Shown here piece after piece: positions 34,658 to 45,591 of a DNA stretch of 64,000 nt (within the stretch, counting starts at the first letter, position 1; the number at the start of each line of letters is the position of its first letter). The position numbers were made by a program, and so were the translations under genes. The notes under the pieces were generated by a model, which was not told the origin of the DNA, searched no databases, and saw nothing but the letters and a program-made list of their open reading frames with translations. This DNA comes from Hyperoodon ampullatus (taxonomy: Eukaryota; Chordata; Mammalia; Artiodactyla; Ziphiidae), in assembly GCA_949752795.1 (NCBI GenBank), contig OX457070.1, positions 39,519,185 through 39,583,184 on the forward strand, read 5' to 3'.

Positions 34658-35650
34658 TTTTTTTTTTTTTTTAACGAGTGGGATTGTGTTCCCATCTTAC
34701 TGGTTGTTTGGCCTGAGGCTTCCAACACTGGAGTTTGTAGGCTGTTAGGTAGAGCTGGGTCTTGGTGCTGAGATGAGGAAGTCTGTGAGGATTCACTCCA
34801 ATGAATATTCCATTGGGTCTGAGGTTCTCTGTTAGTCCAGTGGTTTGGACTCAGAGCTCCCACCGCAGGAGCTTCGGCCTGACCCCAGGCTCAAGAACCA
34901 AGATCTGCAAGCCATGTGGGATAGTCAAAAAAAAAAAAAAGAACAATAACAAAGTAAAAAATAAAATTAGACTAGGAAACTATCAGATATGTTAGAAAGA
35001 ATGTAAAAATAAAAATATAGATGAATCAAAAACCAGAAGGTACATCAGTACCACAATAGTAAAAAAAGAGGAGGAGGGGGATTAAAAAAAAAGGGTGGAA
35101 AGGCTTTGGCTGTAGAGGGTGGGGCTTAAGCAAGGGCAAGGTTTGGGCAGTGGGTGGGGCCAATGCTCACAACCCACAGGGCTGGAAAAGGCCCTGAGGG
35201 CTGTGGGGGGTTGGGCTTAGGCTCAAGGAACAGAAGGGGTCCATTCGTGCCCCTCACCCCTGGTCTCAGAGGGCAGGGCACCTCACCTGGGGCCCAGCAG
35301 GCTTCCTGGGCTCAAATGGGCTGGGAAAAATGCACTCCTCTCCTCTCCTGCTCCTCCGGTCTGGGAAGGCCCCTCCCGCCTACCTCTCCTGATCTCCCCA
35401 GCCTCCCTCCTATGCCCCCAGGACCAATGCGGCTGGGGGGAGGAGGGAGACTTGGAGGGCAGGGAACTGGCCTGGGAGCTCAGCAGGCTCCCTGTGCCCG
35501 GGTATGCAGAACAATCGCCCTCCTCTCCTCTTCTTCTCTTCCCGAAGGGCCCCTCTTGCCTGCCTCTCCTGATATCCCCAGCCTCAGGGGTGCCGATCCT
35601 GTCTGGCCTCCACTTCTCCTACCCCCTCAGTCCCCCTACATCCTACTCTG
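34658..35650 (-). mobile_element. Probable L1 5'-UTR block (GC-rich), no ORF1
   Basis: Read on the minus strand, a GC-rich region with two diverged copies of a roughly 190-bp unit (35271-35415 and 35460-35590) leads to an A-rich stretch. Then come 'ctctgagtccaaaccactgg', 'acctaacagcctacaaactc' and 'ggccaaacaaccagtaagat', ending in A15 (T15 at 34658-34672 on plus). I recall these phrases from the region upstream of ORF1 in cetartiodactyl L1s. ORF1 and the ORF2 start are missing. The 165-codon plus-strand frame 35154-35651 (Pro/Gly/Leu-rich) is an antisense artefact. Confidence 0.55.
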
Positions 35651-35651
35651 A

Positions 35652-35838
35652 CCCACAGGCCAAATCTAGTCATTAGCATGTTTTTGTAAATAGTTTTACT
35701 GGAACTCAGCCACACCCATTTATGTATTTTCTAAGGGCCAAACAGCAGACAGTGGTAGTTGAGACAGAGGCAGTATAGCCTGAAAAGCCTAAAATATTTA
35801 CCATCTGGCTCCTTATGGAAAAATTTTGCTAACCCCTG
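35652..35838 (+). mobile_element. hAT-Charlie remnant (MER1-like)
   Basis: Diverged element with 'ggccaaatctagtcattagc', 'tttttgtaaatagttttact', 'cagccacacccatttatgta', 'cctaaaatatttaccatctg', ending 'tgctaacccctgg'. The plus strand here means the orientation with the ttttgtaaata motif. The left terminal repeat is eroded or cut by the adjacent L1 block. The family name is from memory. Confidence 0.7.
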
Positions 35839-37681
35839 GTATAAATTAACAATCCCATATTTGCAATATCTCAAATCTAAAATATTTTGAAATGACTTTG
35901 GCAGCAAAACCTGAACTGGTCTGAAATCCTTTGGTAGCAATGGCACAACCTTACCTGAATTGATCTGAGCCTATTTATAGCTTTTATTTATCCCACTGGG
36001 AATATTTGCATGATTCACAGAAGAAATACTGATATGCCTTATTAAAGGGAGCTGGCCCAGACACCACTGGGGGTGTTGTAACATTCAGTATACATCTCTC
36101 TAAACTCCAAAATATTCTAAATCCTGAAAAATATCTGGCCCCAAGAGTTTTGGATTGGATTTAGTGGAGCGAAGATGTCAAAACTCTAAGATAAAAAAAC
36201 ATTTTTTAAAAAAGATTTCATTATTGCACATGATTAAGGGTATCAAGTATATGAAGTGGGAATGGGAGAGCCGTGTTAAATGCCACTCAGCACTATAGGA
36301 GTTTTCAGACAGAGACAAACTTGTGACATGAATGATGTGCATTTTGTACTGAGGTTTGCAGGCCTCAAAGTGTACATGGGGAAACAGCAATATCGTTGAT
36401 ATTAAAAAGAGAGCTAAATGCTAAGACAGATTTGAAATACTGCTTCTGTTATTCTATGAGAAAAGCAGCATTCTTACTTTCAAGTGTCCTGTGATGTTTA
36501 CTTTTAGTTCTTTAAAAGGTGCAGTCCTATAGCAGTAATAACTTTACAATATGAGGAAACTAAGTTTCACCTTAGGAATTCATGGATCTTGGGAAATGAC
36601 CAAAAGACAGATTAAAAAGTCTTTCATTGTAAGACTAAACTTTAGTCAGTTTCTAAACCTGAATCTCAGGCATGGCTAGAGAGGGTTGCTTTCAAGCAAT
36701 CAAAGAGTTAACACTGGTGCGTGTGTTTGTGTGTTTCCTTCTCACCACCTCCAAGACAAAAAGCTTAGCCAGCAGCACCATGATAGTGCTTTATGGCAGG
36801 GAAAAGAAGTGGACATAAAAACATAATATGTCTGATAGGTGCACAAAGTAAGTAGCAGCCTGAGTCATCAGAAATCAAAGAAGGAGAGATTTTTACACTG
36901 AATATTTTGATTCCAGAAAAACTATTGCATAGCACCCATAGCATGTTCAGAAGGCCCTGAGTCACACACAGGAGTCAGAGAAGCTCAAAGGCTGTAAACA
37001 AAAACAAGTCAACATCAAGAGTTTCTTCTCTGAATAACCAAAATAAGCAAGAGGAAAGCAGGGTTCAGTGTACATGGCTGGTACCCATATCTCTACATGT
37101 CTGACTAGGGGTGGAATGAAAGGGGATTTGGATCACTTTAGCAGTCTTATTGACTTTGGCCAGTGGATCAACCATGCAGTAATTTGGCATTACCAGCAGA
37201 CATCACACCATTCCACACAGCTTTTAACTTGGTATTGTATCCGTAGTCTTTCCAAAGAATGTCTCCCTTTCTTTTTAGATCTCAAAATAATTAATGAGAA
37301 ATGCAGACATATTCTTAAAAATATGAACACTCAAAAGCCAAACTGATAAGCCATACAGAATTGACACAAGCTGCCAAAAGTGGAGGTTATGTTTCTTTGC
37401 CCAATTATCAAAGAGGTCGCATGCCACACAGAATGGACAGCAGATTAATTTGATGAACTCTCTGGGTATAGCAGACTTTGAAATCTAAAAGGAGGCCTTC
37501 ATGCCAGTGCAATTACATCAATATTATATGGTGTCAACCCTTGGCAGGACTTTTTCCCCTCAGCCAGCAATCATATATAAAATATCTCTTAACAGTATTG
37601 TCTTACAATGGTGTGTGTGTGTGTGTGTACACATATATATGGCAAAAAATTATCAACATCAGGGCTCAAAATGATCTAGTA
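35839..37681. other. Unique DNA
   Basis: No gene or clear repeat. Open frames are under 95 codons and lack motifs. Confidence 0.4.
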
Positions 37682-37846
37682 CAGGAATAGGCAAACCTTT
37701 TCAAGTAAAGGGCCAGATAGTAAATAGTCTAAGCTCTGCAAGCCCTAGCATCTGTAGCAACTACTCAAATCTGCCACTGTAGCAGAAAAGCAGCCTTAGA
37801 CAATATATAAATGAATGGGTGTGGCTGTAACTTGCTGCCCCCTAAT
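37682..37846 (-). mobile_element. hAT-Charlie remnant, inverted
   Basis: Same family as at 35652, opposite orientation: 'caggaataggcaaacctttt', 'agggccagatagtaaatagt', 'gtagcaactactcaaatctg', 'atgaatgggtgtggctgtaa'. The distal part is missing. A small TG repeat at about 37609-37628 lies just upstream. Confidence 0.75.
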
Positions 37847-38288
37847 CCAGTGCACAGAGCTCTACTGAGAATGGAATTGAGGCCAGATCTGTGACAGAAT
37901 TCAGTATTCCTGAAACTACCCTTCAGCTATCTATGCCTCCAGGGAATCAGTACTTCTGAAACCTCCGGGTTTGATTAAGGTACTGGTATATTTGGAGACC
38001 TAAAAGAGTGAGAAGGTGGTAATTCTCTCTGTAGGTTTTCTAATCATTTCCTATGTGGTTTCTTTGGAATATTACTCAACTTTTCTGTACTCCTAATCCT
38101 AAAATTGTGATATCACTATCTAGTACTCCAGAATCAAAAATCAGAAAGGCATACTGAGTGCCCTGGAAATTAATGTTGAGCAGTCTTAACAAAAGGAGAT
38201 TAAATCATCTTAAACATAGATTTAGAAGGCCTGCAAACTCAGGACCATCTTCACTACTTCAAATGAAGGTATTAACAGGTTTAGATGT
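37847..38288. other. Unique DNA
   Basis: No gene or repeat recognised. Confidence 0.4.
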
Positions 38289-38300
38289 ACAGAATCAATT

Positions 38301-40419
38301 ATTTTTATTTTATTTATTTATTTTTTTAAAAGAAAAGAGAGGAAGAAAAACTAATCATTCTTAGCAAGAGTTTTTTTTTTAACATCTTTATTGGAGTATA
38401 ATTGCTTTACAATGTTGTGTTCGTTTCTACTGTACAATAAAGTGAATCAGCTATATGTATACATATATCCCCATATCCCCTCCCTCTTGCATCTCCCTCC
38501 TACCCTCCCTATCCCACCCCTCTAGGTGGTCACAAAGCCAAAAGCTGATCTCCCCGTGCTATGCAGCTGCTTACCACCAGCTATCTATTTTACATTGGGT
38601 AGTGTATATTTGTCAGTGTTACTCTCTCACTTTGTCCCAGCTTAACCTTCCCCCTCCCCGTGTCCTCAAGTCCATTCTCTACGTCTGAGACTTTATTCCT
38701 GTCCTGCTCCTAGATTTTTCAGAACAATTTTTTTTAGATTCCATATATATGTGTTAGCACACGGTATTTGTTTTTCTCTTTCTGACTAACTTCACTCTGT
38801 ATGACAGACTCTAGGTCCATCCACCTCAGGACAAATAACTCAGTTTCGTTCCATTTTATAGCTGAGTAATATTCCATTATATATATGTGCCACATCTTCT
38901 TTATCTATTCCTCTGTTGATAGACACTTAGGTTGCTTCCATGTCTTGGCTATTGTAAACAGTGCTGCAATGAACATTGGTGTATGTCTCTTTTTGAATTA
39001 TGGTTTTCTCAGGATATATGCCCAGTAGTGGGACTGCTGGGTGATATGGTAGTTCTATTTTTAGTTTTTTAAGGAATCTCCATACTGTTCTCCATAGTGG
39101 CTGTATCAATTTACATTCCCACCAACAGTGCAAGAGGGTTCCCTTTTTTACACACCCTCTTCAGCATTTGTTGTTTGTAGATTTTTTGATGTTGGCCATT
39201 CTGACTGGTGTGAGGTGATACCTCATTGTGGTTTAGATTTGCATTTCTCTAGTGATTAGTGATGTCAGCACACTTTCATGTGTTTATTGGCAATCTGTAT
39301 GTCTTCTTTGGAGAAATGTCTATTTAGGTCTTCTGCCCATTTTTAGATTGGGTTGTTTGTTTTATTGATATTGAGCTGCATGAGCTGTTTGTATATTTTG
39401 GAGATGAAGCCTTTGTCCATTGATTCATTTGCAATTATTTTCTCCCATTCTGAGGGCTGTCTTTTCGTCTTGTTTATGGCTTCTTTTGCTGTGCAAAAGC
39501 TTTGAAGTTTCACTAGGTCCCATTTGTTTATTTTTGTTTTTATTTCCATTACTCTAGGGGGTGGGTCAAAAAGGATCTTGCTGTGACTCATGTCATAGAA
39601 TGTTCTGCCTATGTTTTCCTCTAAGAGTTTTATAGTGTCTGGCCTTACATTTAGGTCTTTAATCCATTTTGAGTTTATTTTTGTATATGGTGTTAGGAAG
39701 TGTTCTAATTTCATTCTCTTACCTGTAGCTGTCCAGTTTTCCCAGCACCACTATTGAAGAGGCTGTCTTTTCTCCATTGTATATTCTTGCCTCTTTTATC
39801 AAAGATAAGGTGACCATAGGTGCATGGGTTTATCTCTGGGCTTTCTATCCTGTTCCGTTGATCCATATTTCTGTTTTTGTGCCAGTACCACACTGTTTTG
39901 ATTACTGTAGCTTTGTAGTATAGTCTGAAGTCAGGGAGCCTGATTCCTCCCGCTCCGTTTTTCTTTCTCAAGATTGCTTTGGCTCTTCAGGGTCTTTTGT
40001 GTTTCCATACAAATTGTGAAATTTTTTGTCCTAGTTCTGTGAAAAATGCCATTGGTAGTTTGATAGGGATTGAACTGAATCTGTAGATTGCTTTGGGTAG
40101 TAGAGTCATTTTCAGTGTTGATTCTTCCCATCCATGAACACAGTATATCTCTCCATCTGTTTGTATCATTTTTAATTTCTTTCATCAGTGTCTTATAGTT
40201 TTCTGCATACAGGTCTTTTGTCTCCTTAGGTAGGTTTATTCCTAGGCATTTTATTCTTTTTGTTGCAGTGGTAAATGGGAGTGTTTCCTTAATTTCTCTT
40301 TCAGATTTTTTGTCATTAGTGTATAGGAATGCAAGAGATTTCTGTGCATTAATTTTGTATCCTGCTACTTTACCAAATTCATTTATTAGCTCTAGTAGTT
40401 TTCTGGTAGCATCTTTAGG
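38301..40419 (-). mobile_element. 2.1-kb 5'-truncated L1 with 12-bp TSD and possible 3' transduction
   Basis: Perfect direct repeats acagaatcaatt at 38289-38300 and 40420-40431 bracket the insertion. From the 3' end it holds an AT-rich tail (38301-38327), 43 bases of non-L1 DNA (38328-38370), a T10 tail (38371-38380), the L1 3' terminus with AATAAA (38387-38392), the 3' UTR, then ORF2 back to the RT/C-terminal region. Two tails separated by foreign DNA fit a short 3' transduction. Confidence 0.92.
38735..40419 (-). pseudogene. L1 ORF2, C-terminal half, broken
   Basis: Order on the minus strand: the region after the RT core ('[18 protein letters not shown]', '[18 protein letters not shown]'), then '[19 protein letters not shown]' (39711-39971), '[20 protein letters not shown]' (39343-39714) and the C-terminal '[20 protein letters not shown]' (38927-39133). 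At least four frames carry the pieces, so several indels and stops have accumulated. Endonuclease and RT active site are absent. Non-functional. Confidence 0.9.
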
Positions 40420-40431
40420 ACAGAATCAATT

Positions 40432-41768
40432 TAGATAGAGATAGACAGGTGAATTGATAGATAGATGATAGGTAATCAGTATAGAAACATGAATATGAAC
40501 ACATATTTTCTAGTTGTCTGTCAAGAGGGCTTACACCTTAGTAACAGTGAGCACACCTAGAGCCCAGATCCTGTTTAAAGGCCTTTCTCCAGGAAAGGAA
40601 ACCGTGAGTCCTTGAAGAGGTAGATACCGCCAGGACTGAAACTGAGAATACAATATGATCCTCAACATCTTTTGTGCTACAAATTAAGAAAATGCTCAAG
40701 GAATAATAAGGACTTGTCAAAAAGATATAGAAGCAACTTGAAGTGGTCACCACTGTCCATATTGGGACAATTTGAACAATAAAGTAAATAATGGCAGTAA
40801 GAGATTATTCCCTATAGAACAAAAGAAGAATGTATGAGCATAAACTGATATAAGTAAATGAATAAATAAATGAGGTGGGAAAATTTTCTTCGAAACAGTA
40901 GAATTACAATTGATAGATAAAGAAGAAATGATATAATTTTAAAAATCAACATAATAATTATTTTAGGCAAAAATCATCAGTAGATACTAAATTATTTGGT
41001 AAAATTGTGGTGAGAAACAAGATATCTATATTGTCTCAGATTATCTCCCCCCAAGACATTTATTAATTTGGGAAATGTAAAATTGTGATTTTATAGTGGA
41101 AAAACCTAGCAGATAGTATCTTAACAAGTGATCAAAGTTAGTATCACAAGTAAGGATGCAAATCAATACCATGGGTCTCCTGATATGATGCGCTGAGAAT
41201 GACATAGTATTTCTTCATGGAATTCCTGCCAAAATACAGGAACTGAATATAATTATCAAGAAATATTGGCAAACTTAAATTGAGGAACATTTTAGAAAAT
41301 ATTAGGCCTGTGCTCTTGAAAATGTCAGGGTTATGAAAAACAACAACAACAAAAACTGAAGACATGTTTAAAATGAAAGGAAACTCAAGAGGTATGGCAA
41401 CTAAATAAAACACTGGACCCTGGAACATGAGAAAACCTTGCTTTTCTTTCTTCATAAAGGACAATAGTGGGACAATTGATAAAACTCTCTTTAGGTCTAA
41501 GGATTTGATTAATAGTATTGTGTTGATGATAATTTGTTAATTTTGATAAATGTCCTGTGATATTTAGAGAGAATGATAAAACAAATGTGGTGGAATGTTA
41601 ACAGAGGAGAATCTGTGGAAGAATATATGGAAAATCTTGGTACAATTTTTGCAACTTTCCTGTAGGTCTGAATTTTTTTTCAAAATAAGTTTAAAAAGAA
41701 AAATGTATGGGTCTAGAGCCAGAGTGTCCATGTTTGACTCATGGCTATGAATTTATTACTTTGGGCAG
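40432..41768. other. Unique AT-rich DNA
   Basis: Short imperfect GATA repeat at about 40432-40472 next to the L1 target site. No gene recognised. Confidence 0.4.
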
Positions 41769-42150
41769 TGTTATGGGGTGGGTTGTACCACAACAAATCA
41801 TATATTGAAGTCCCAACCCCAGTATCCGAGAAGGTAACTCCATTTGGAGATATAGTCTTTAGAGAGATAAGTTAAAATGAGGTCATTAGTGTGAGCTCTA
41901 ATCCAGTAGTGATGGGTGTCGTTACAGGAAGAGGAAATTTGGAAATAGATGGGTGCAGAGAGAAGATCATGTGAAGACAGAGGGCGAAGACAAACATCTA
42001 CAAGCAAGGAGAGAGACTGTAAAAGATCCAACCTTGTTGGCACCTTGATCTTGGACTTCTACCCTCTAGAACTGTGAGTGAATAAACTTCTGTTGTTTAA
42101 GTCACCTAGTCTGTGGTACTTTGTTACAGCAGCCCTAGAAAAAAACTACT
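41769..42150 (+). mobile_element. MLT1-like solo LTR
   Basis: Begins 'tgttatggggtgggttgtac', then 'gtcccaaccccagtatccga', 'tcacatgaagacag'-like middle, 'caccttgatcttggacttct', 'agaactgtgagtgaataaac' (AATAAA) and 'taagtcacctagtctgtggt', ending near 'cagccctag'. Same type as the LTR at 14657 but independent. No internal region. Confidence 0.7.
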
Positions 42151-42164
42151 ATAGGTTACCAGTG

Positions 42165-42320
42165 TAAACCTTTCCACTTTTGTTTCCTCCTCAGTTAAAC
42201 AGTGGTCACAGATATCTACCTCATAGGATGGTTATGAGGATTCAAGGAGATCATATTTATAAAGTTTTTAAAACAGCAACTGGTATACACAGTATTTAGA
42301 AATCAATAAATTGTTATTGT
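42165..42320 (+). mobile_element. MIR SINE (3' two-thirds)
   Basis: Shows 'ttgtttcctcctcagttaaa', 'gatatctacctcataggatg', 'gttatgaggattcaaggaga' and 'gaaatcaataaattgttatt'. Confidence 0.75.
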
Positions 42321-42689
42321 TACTACAAGTATTATTATATAGCTGTTCCTAATTAAATTATATTGTAGCAGAAATAAGGTAGCATAGTATTATGAAGAAA
42401 GGAACACAAAAAATGCTGTCATAAATTGATTTACTTTTTAATCTTTTGGTCAATTGCATTATTTATCTCCACAAGAGGGTAATGGTATGATACTGAGGAA
42501 TATTGGTCCTACCTATTTGCCTGGTGTATCTGAAATAATGATCCACTGTTCAATGAAATATACTATTTAGAAAATCTTGTATTGGTTCCATTATTATGTA
42601 GAGAGATGTAATTCCTGAAGGACAGAGATAAGTCACATGAGAAGAATAAGGCTCATAAAATATATACTTTTAAAACATTTAGTCAATCA

Positions 42690-42935
42690 TTGAATGTTTA
42701 CTATACACTGGACACTGTACTAAGTGTTCTGCATGTATCATTTTAATCCTCAGAACATTCCTTTAAATTATATATTATTTTATCATTCCATTTTATGGAT
42801 GTGGAAATTGAGGTTTAGTGAGATTAACTAATTTGTCCAATGTCAAAAAGCTAATAAATAATTAAGCTAGACTTGACTTTTTATTTTTTAATCCAAAATC
42901 CATGATATTGTCCATTATGCTCTATGACAGCATTA
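42690..42935 (-). mobile_element. MIR SINE, antisense
   Basis: Near complete: 'gaatgtttactatacactgg', 'acactgtactaagtgttctg', 'cattttaatcctcagaacat', 'ccattttatggatgtggaaa', 'ctaatttgtccaatgtcaaa', 'ccattatgctctatgac'. Confidence 0.85.
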
Positions 42936-44156
42936 TTATTGCATCCAACATTTTGGCTATAAAGATACATCTATACTTTTGCTTTTAATGGAAATTAGAA
43001 CTATGTAGATATAACTTCCGAAAATTGATTTGAAGTATAATTTTTGTGTGAACCAAAAGATATAAAATTTTTGTACATCAAATTAAAAAAAAATCAAAGG
43101 CAAACAACAACTAGAGGGAAGAGGCTGCAAATATGATAACTCAAACTTGAGAGAAAATTCTAAGCCATTGAAACAAAATAAGCAAAGTAAAGGGGAAGGC
43201 AATTCCCCAAAGGGGAAATTCAAATGGCTAACAAACGTGGAAAAATATTTTGGCTATTAAAGAAGAAAGGTAAATGTAAACAAGTTGCTTGCCTTTTGTT
43301 TGGTTCTGTTTGGTTTTCTGTTCATATTTCTATTAAATTTACAAAAAAATGAAGAAATAAAAAAATTCAATGTTGATAGCATGTAGTTAAACAGGCTTTC
43401 TCATACATTGTTGATTGGAGTTAATTTTCCTCAATATTTTGGAAAGGACTTCTCTAATAGAAGTTAAAATACCATAAAGATGTTTATTATCATCTCAATT
43501 ACATTACTATCAGGAATGTAGTCTATGGAAATTGTCAGAAATGCTAATAAAGATGTATGCAAAAAGACATTCATTTCAACGTGTTTTTAATAATGAAAAA
43601 TAAACAAGAAACAACCAAATCATCCATCACATTAATGGAGAAATGATAGGTAAATTCTTTTATACATAAGCTGAACTCTATGAAATTGCCAATTTAAGAA
43701 GTCTAAAAATAAAAAGGTTAAATATCAGCAGTTTCATATAATTCAATCTAATATATGCAATGGGTTCTTTCACATTTGTTAAACATGTTTCTGAAAAAAA
43801 TTGGAATAATAAGAGGAATGCTGTTATGTTATATGAGAAAATCAGAACACTAAATTGCTATGTAACATAATATCAACTATGTACAAAATTCATGGAAAAG
43901 AAACTGGAAGGAAATATGAGACCACAGGCCTCTGGGTGTTGGGATTATGGGTGATTTTTGTTTCCCTAGATTTACTCTACTTTCACTAATCTATATGGTA
44001 AACCCATATTTGTAATTAAAAAAATAAGGAAAGCTAAACAAAATCACTATTTTTAGCAAGTTATTTTTACTCAGATTTTAAAAATATTATTCATTTAGGT
44101 GGATGAAATATATTTTGTGGGCAGAAATGTCCATGCTTGTGCTAGCAATTATATCA
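42936..44156. other. Unique AT-rich DNA
   Basis: No gene or repeat recognised. It would hold the 3' UTR if the candidate coding segment at 44157-44453 is real, but I see no close AATAAA on the minus strand. Confidence 0.35.
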
Positions 44157-44453
44157 TTAGAGAATTAAGGCAATTGATTTTCCAAAGTGAGTCTTCTGTG
44201 GATTTCTAGTAATTGAAAGGCACATATGCTGAGGATGAGGACTATTGCTATAACTATCTCCATAAACTAAGGGCCTGCCAATGTTTTGTTTTGATGCTGT
44301 GTTAAAGAATTTGTTTACAGAAAAGCTGGCTGGAGTGAATTTATGAGAGTTCTCTGTGTGATGATTGACATCTTCATCCTTTTTTTGTATATTTGTATTC
44401 AGATTGGAGAGGTTCACTGAGTAGATGCGTTTGAACTCTTCCTTCATTCCATC
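44157..44453 (-). CDS. Possible terminal coding exon, unknown product
   Basis: Minus-strand open segment of 98 codons plus stop, entered at a candidate acceptor 'atatgtcaag' (AG at 44454-44455). It begins Asp-Gly-Met-Lys-Glu-Glu-Phe-Lys and ends Gly-Lys-Ser-Ile-Ala-Leu-Ile-Leu-stop. It is polar, rich in Asn, Ser, Lys and His, with no signal peptide, membrane segment or domain I recognise. Its phase (0) matches the donor of the small candidate exon at 44632-44671. Against it: the acceptor has a weak pyrimidine tract, no poly(A) signal is near, and frames this long arise by chance in AT-rich DNA. Confidence 0.2.
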   Translation of the reverse strand, partial: DGMKEEFKRIYSVNLSNLNTNIQKKDEDVNHHTENSHKFTPASFSVNKFFNTASKQNIGRPLVYGDSYSNSPHPQHMCLSITRNPQKTHFGKSIALIL

Positions 44454-44631
44454 CTTGACATATTATTGAGAATCTTCCGTTTAAAAAAAAAGAATTTAAG
44501 TGGTTATATACTCATATTGTTAAGGACTTGCCAGAGAGGCTCACCCAGGTGTCATTTCTGATTTCTGTTGGTTTCGCGTGGGATCTCTGATTATTCTACA
44601 TGCAGAGGTTCATCCATCATGGTGCTCTTAC

Positions 44632-44671
44632 CTTTTTTTCAACGAATTCTAAGGATTTTCTTTTCACCATA
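44632..44671 (-). CDS. Possible 40-base upstream exon of the same unknown gene
   Basis: On the minus strand, acceptor-like 'gcttctgtttgctgcag' precedes a 40-base open block that ends in a near-consensus donor (AAG then gtaagag). After one base it reads Met-Val-Lys-Arg-Lys-Ser-Leu-Glu-Phe-Val-Glu-Lys-Lys. It joins in phase to the segment at 44453 across a 178-base gap. Both splice sites are good by eye, but so short a block could be chance. Product unknown. Confidence 0.18.
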
Positions 44672-45560
44672 CTGCAGCAAACAGAAGCACCATAGCATCA
44701 TGGACTGGTGTCAAGAGAGTAATTTAATATAAAACAATTCTGTACATAAGGTTGTTCTAAAGAAGTAAGGACAGTATCACATTGTCCCCATGAGTTCTCT
44801 AGATATCATGAACTAATTCAAGAAGGAGTGGGCTGTGTATTTGGGAGAAGTTATGTAATACAAGAAATTTTAGCTTGAACTCTCTCCATAAAGGTATCTT
44901 CAGAGCCATAGTGTGAACTTCTTTACAAGATTGTCAAAGATCTCTCTTTGCAAGAGAGTTCTTGTGAAATTTCTAATTTATAACAGAAACTGGCAGTGTC
45001 TTCAGGAACCACCTCTCAGTTGCTTTGGGAAGAGTCCACATTCTGGATGCTCTCCTCTACCATCTCATTCAGAATCTTGATTCATCAGTGAATCCCTCTC
45101 CACTGTATCTTCAGTTTGAAACTCTCTAATGGCTCTTTGTCTGGACTAGAGGCTAAAAAATACTCAAGTATCTCCTACTTTAAAAGCAAATATAAACCTC
45201 TTTTGACTATAAGCTTTCCTCTAGTTATAACCTTCTCTCATTTCCTTCAGACTCAAGTTTCCAGGAAAAATGGTCTATCCTCCGATGCCTTCCTCAAACC
45301 ATGGTCATTATTTCAGGTCCCCACCATTTTGTTGAAGGTGGTGTATTACCAAATCAAATTGACACCTTTTCATCTTTAGCATACTTATGTTCCTTCCTGA
45401 ATTTTAATTTCATAAAGTTTAGCCTAAATGATTCATATCTTTATCTGCTAAGTGCAATGTGAAAGGTAATACAAGGACTGTGAATGAAAGAGAAAACTTA
45501 AGTTAATATCTTTGTTTTCCTTCCCACTCCTCTCATTCTTCAGTTTTGCTGAAGTCAAGT
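44672..45560. other. Diverged DNA, possibly an old repeat
   Basis: 45010-45350 has phrases like 'cttcagactcaagtttccag' and 'ggtccccaccattttgttga' that recall an old dispersed repeat I cannot name. No gene called. Confidence 0.3.

Positions 45561-45589
<29 letters not shown>
45561..45589 (+). repeat. (CA)n microsatellite
   Basis: About 14 CA units. The 99-codon minus frame at 45555-45854 ends inside it as a Val-Cys run and is not called. Confidence 0.95.

Positions 45590-45591
<2 letters not shown>

Noticed and set aside
35154..35651. 165-codon plus-strand open frame, Pro/Gly/Leu-rich
   Set aside because: It lies wholly in the GC-rich L1 5'-UTR-like block. High GC content removes stop codons, and no domain or splice context is present.
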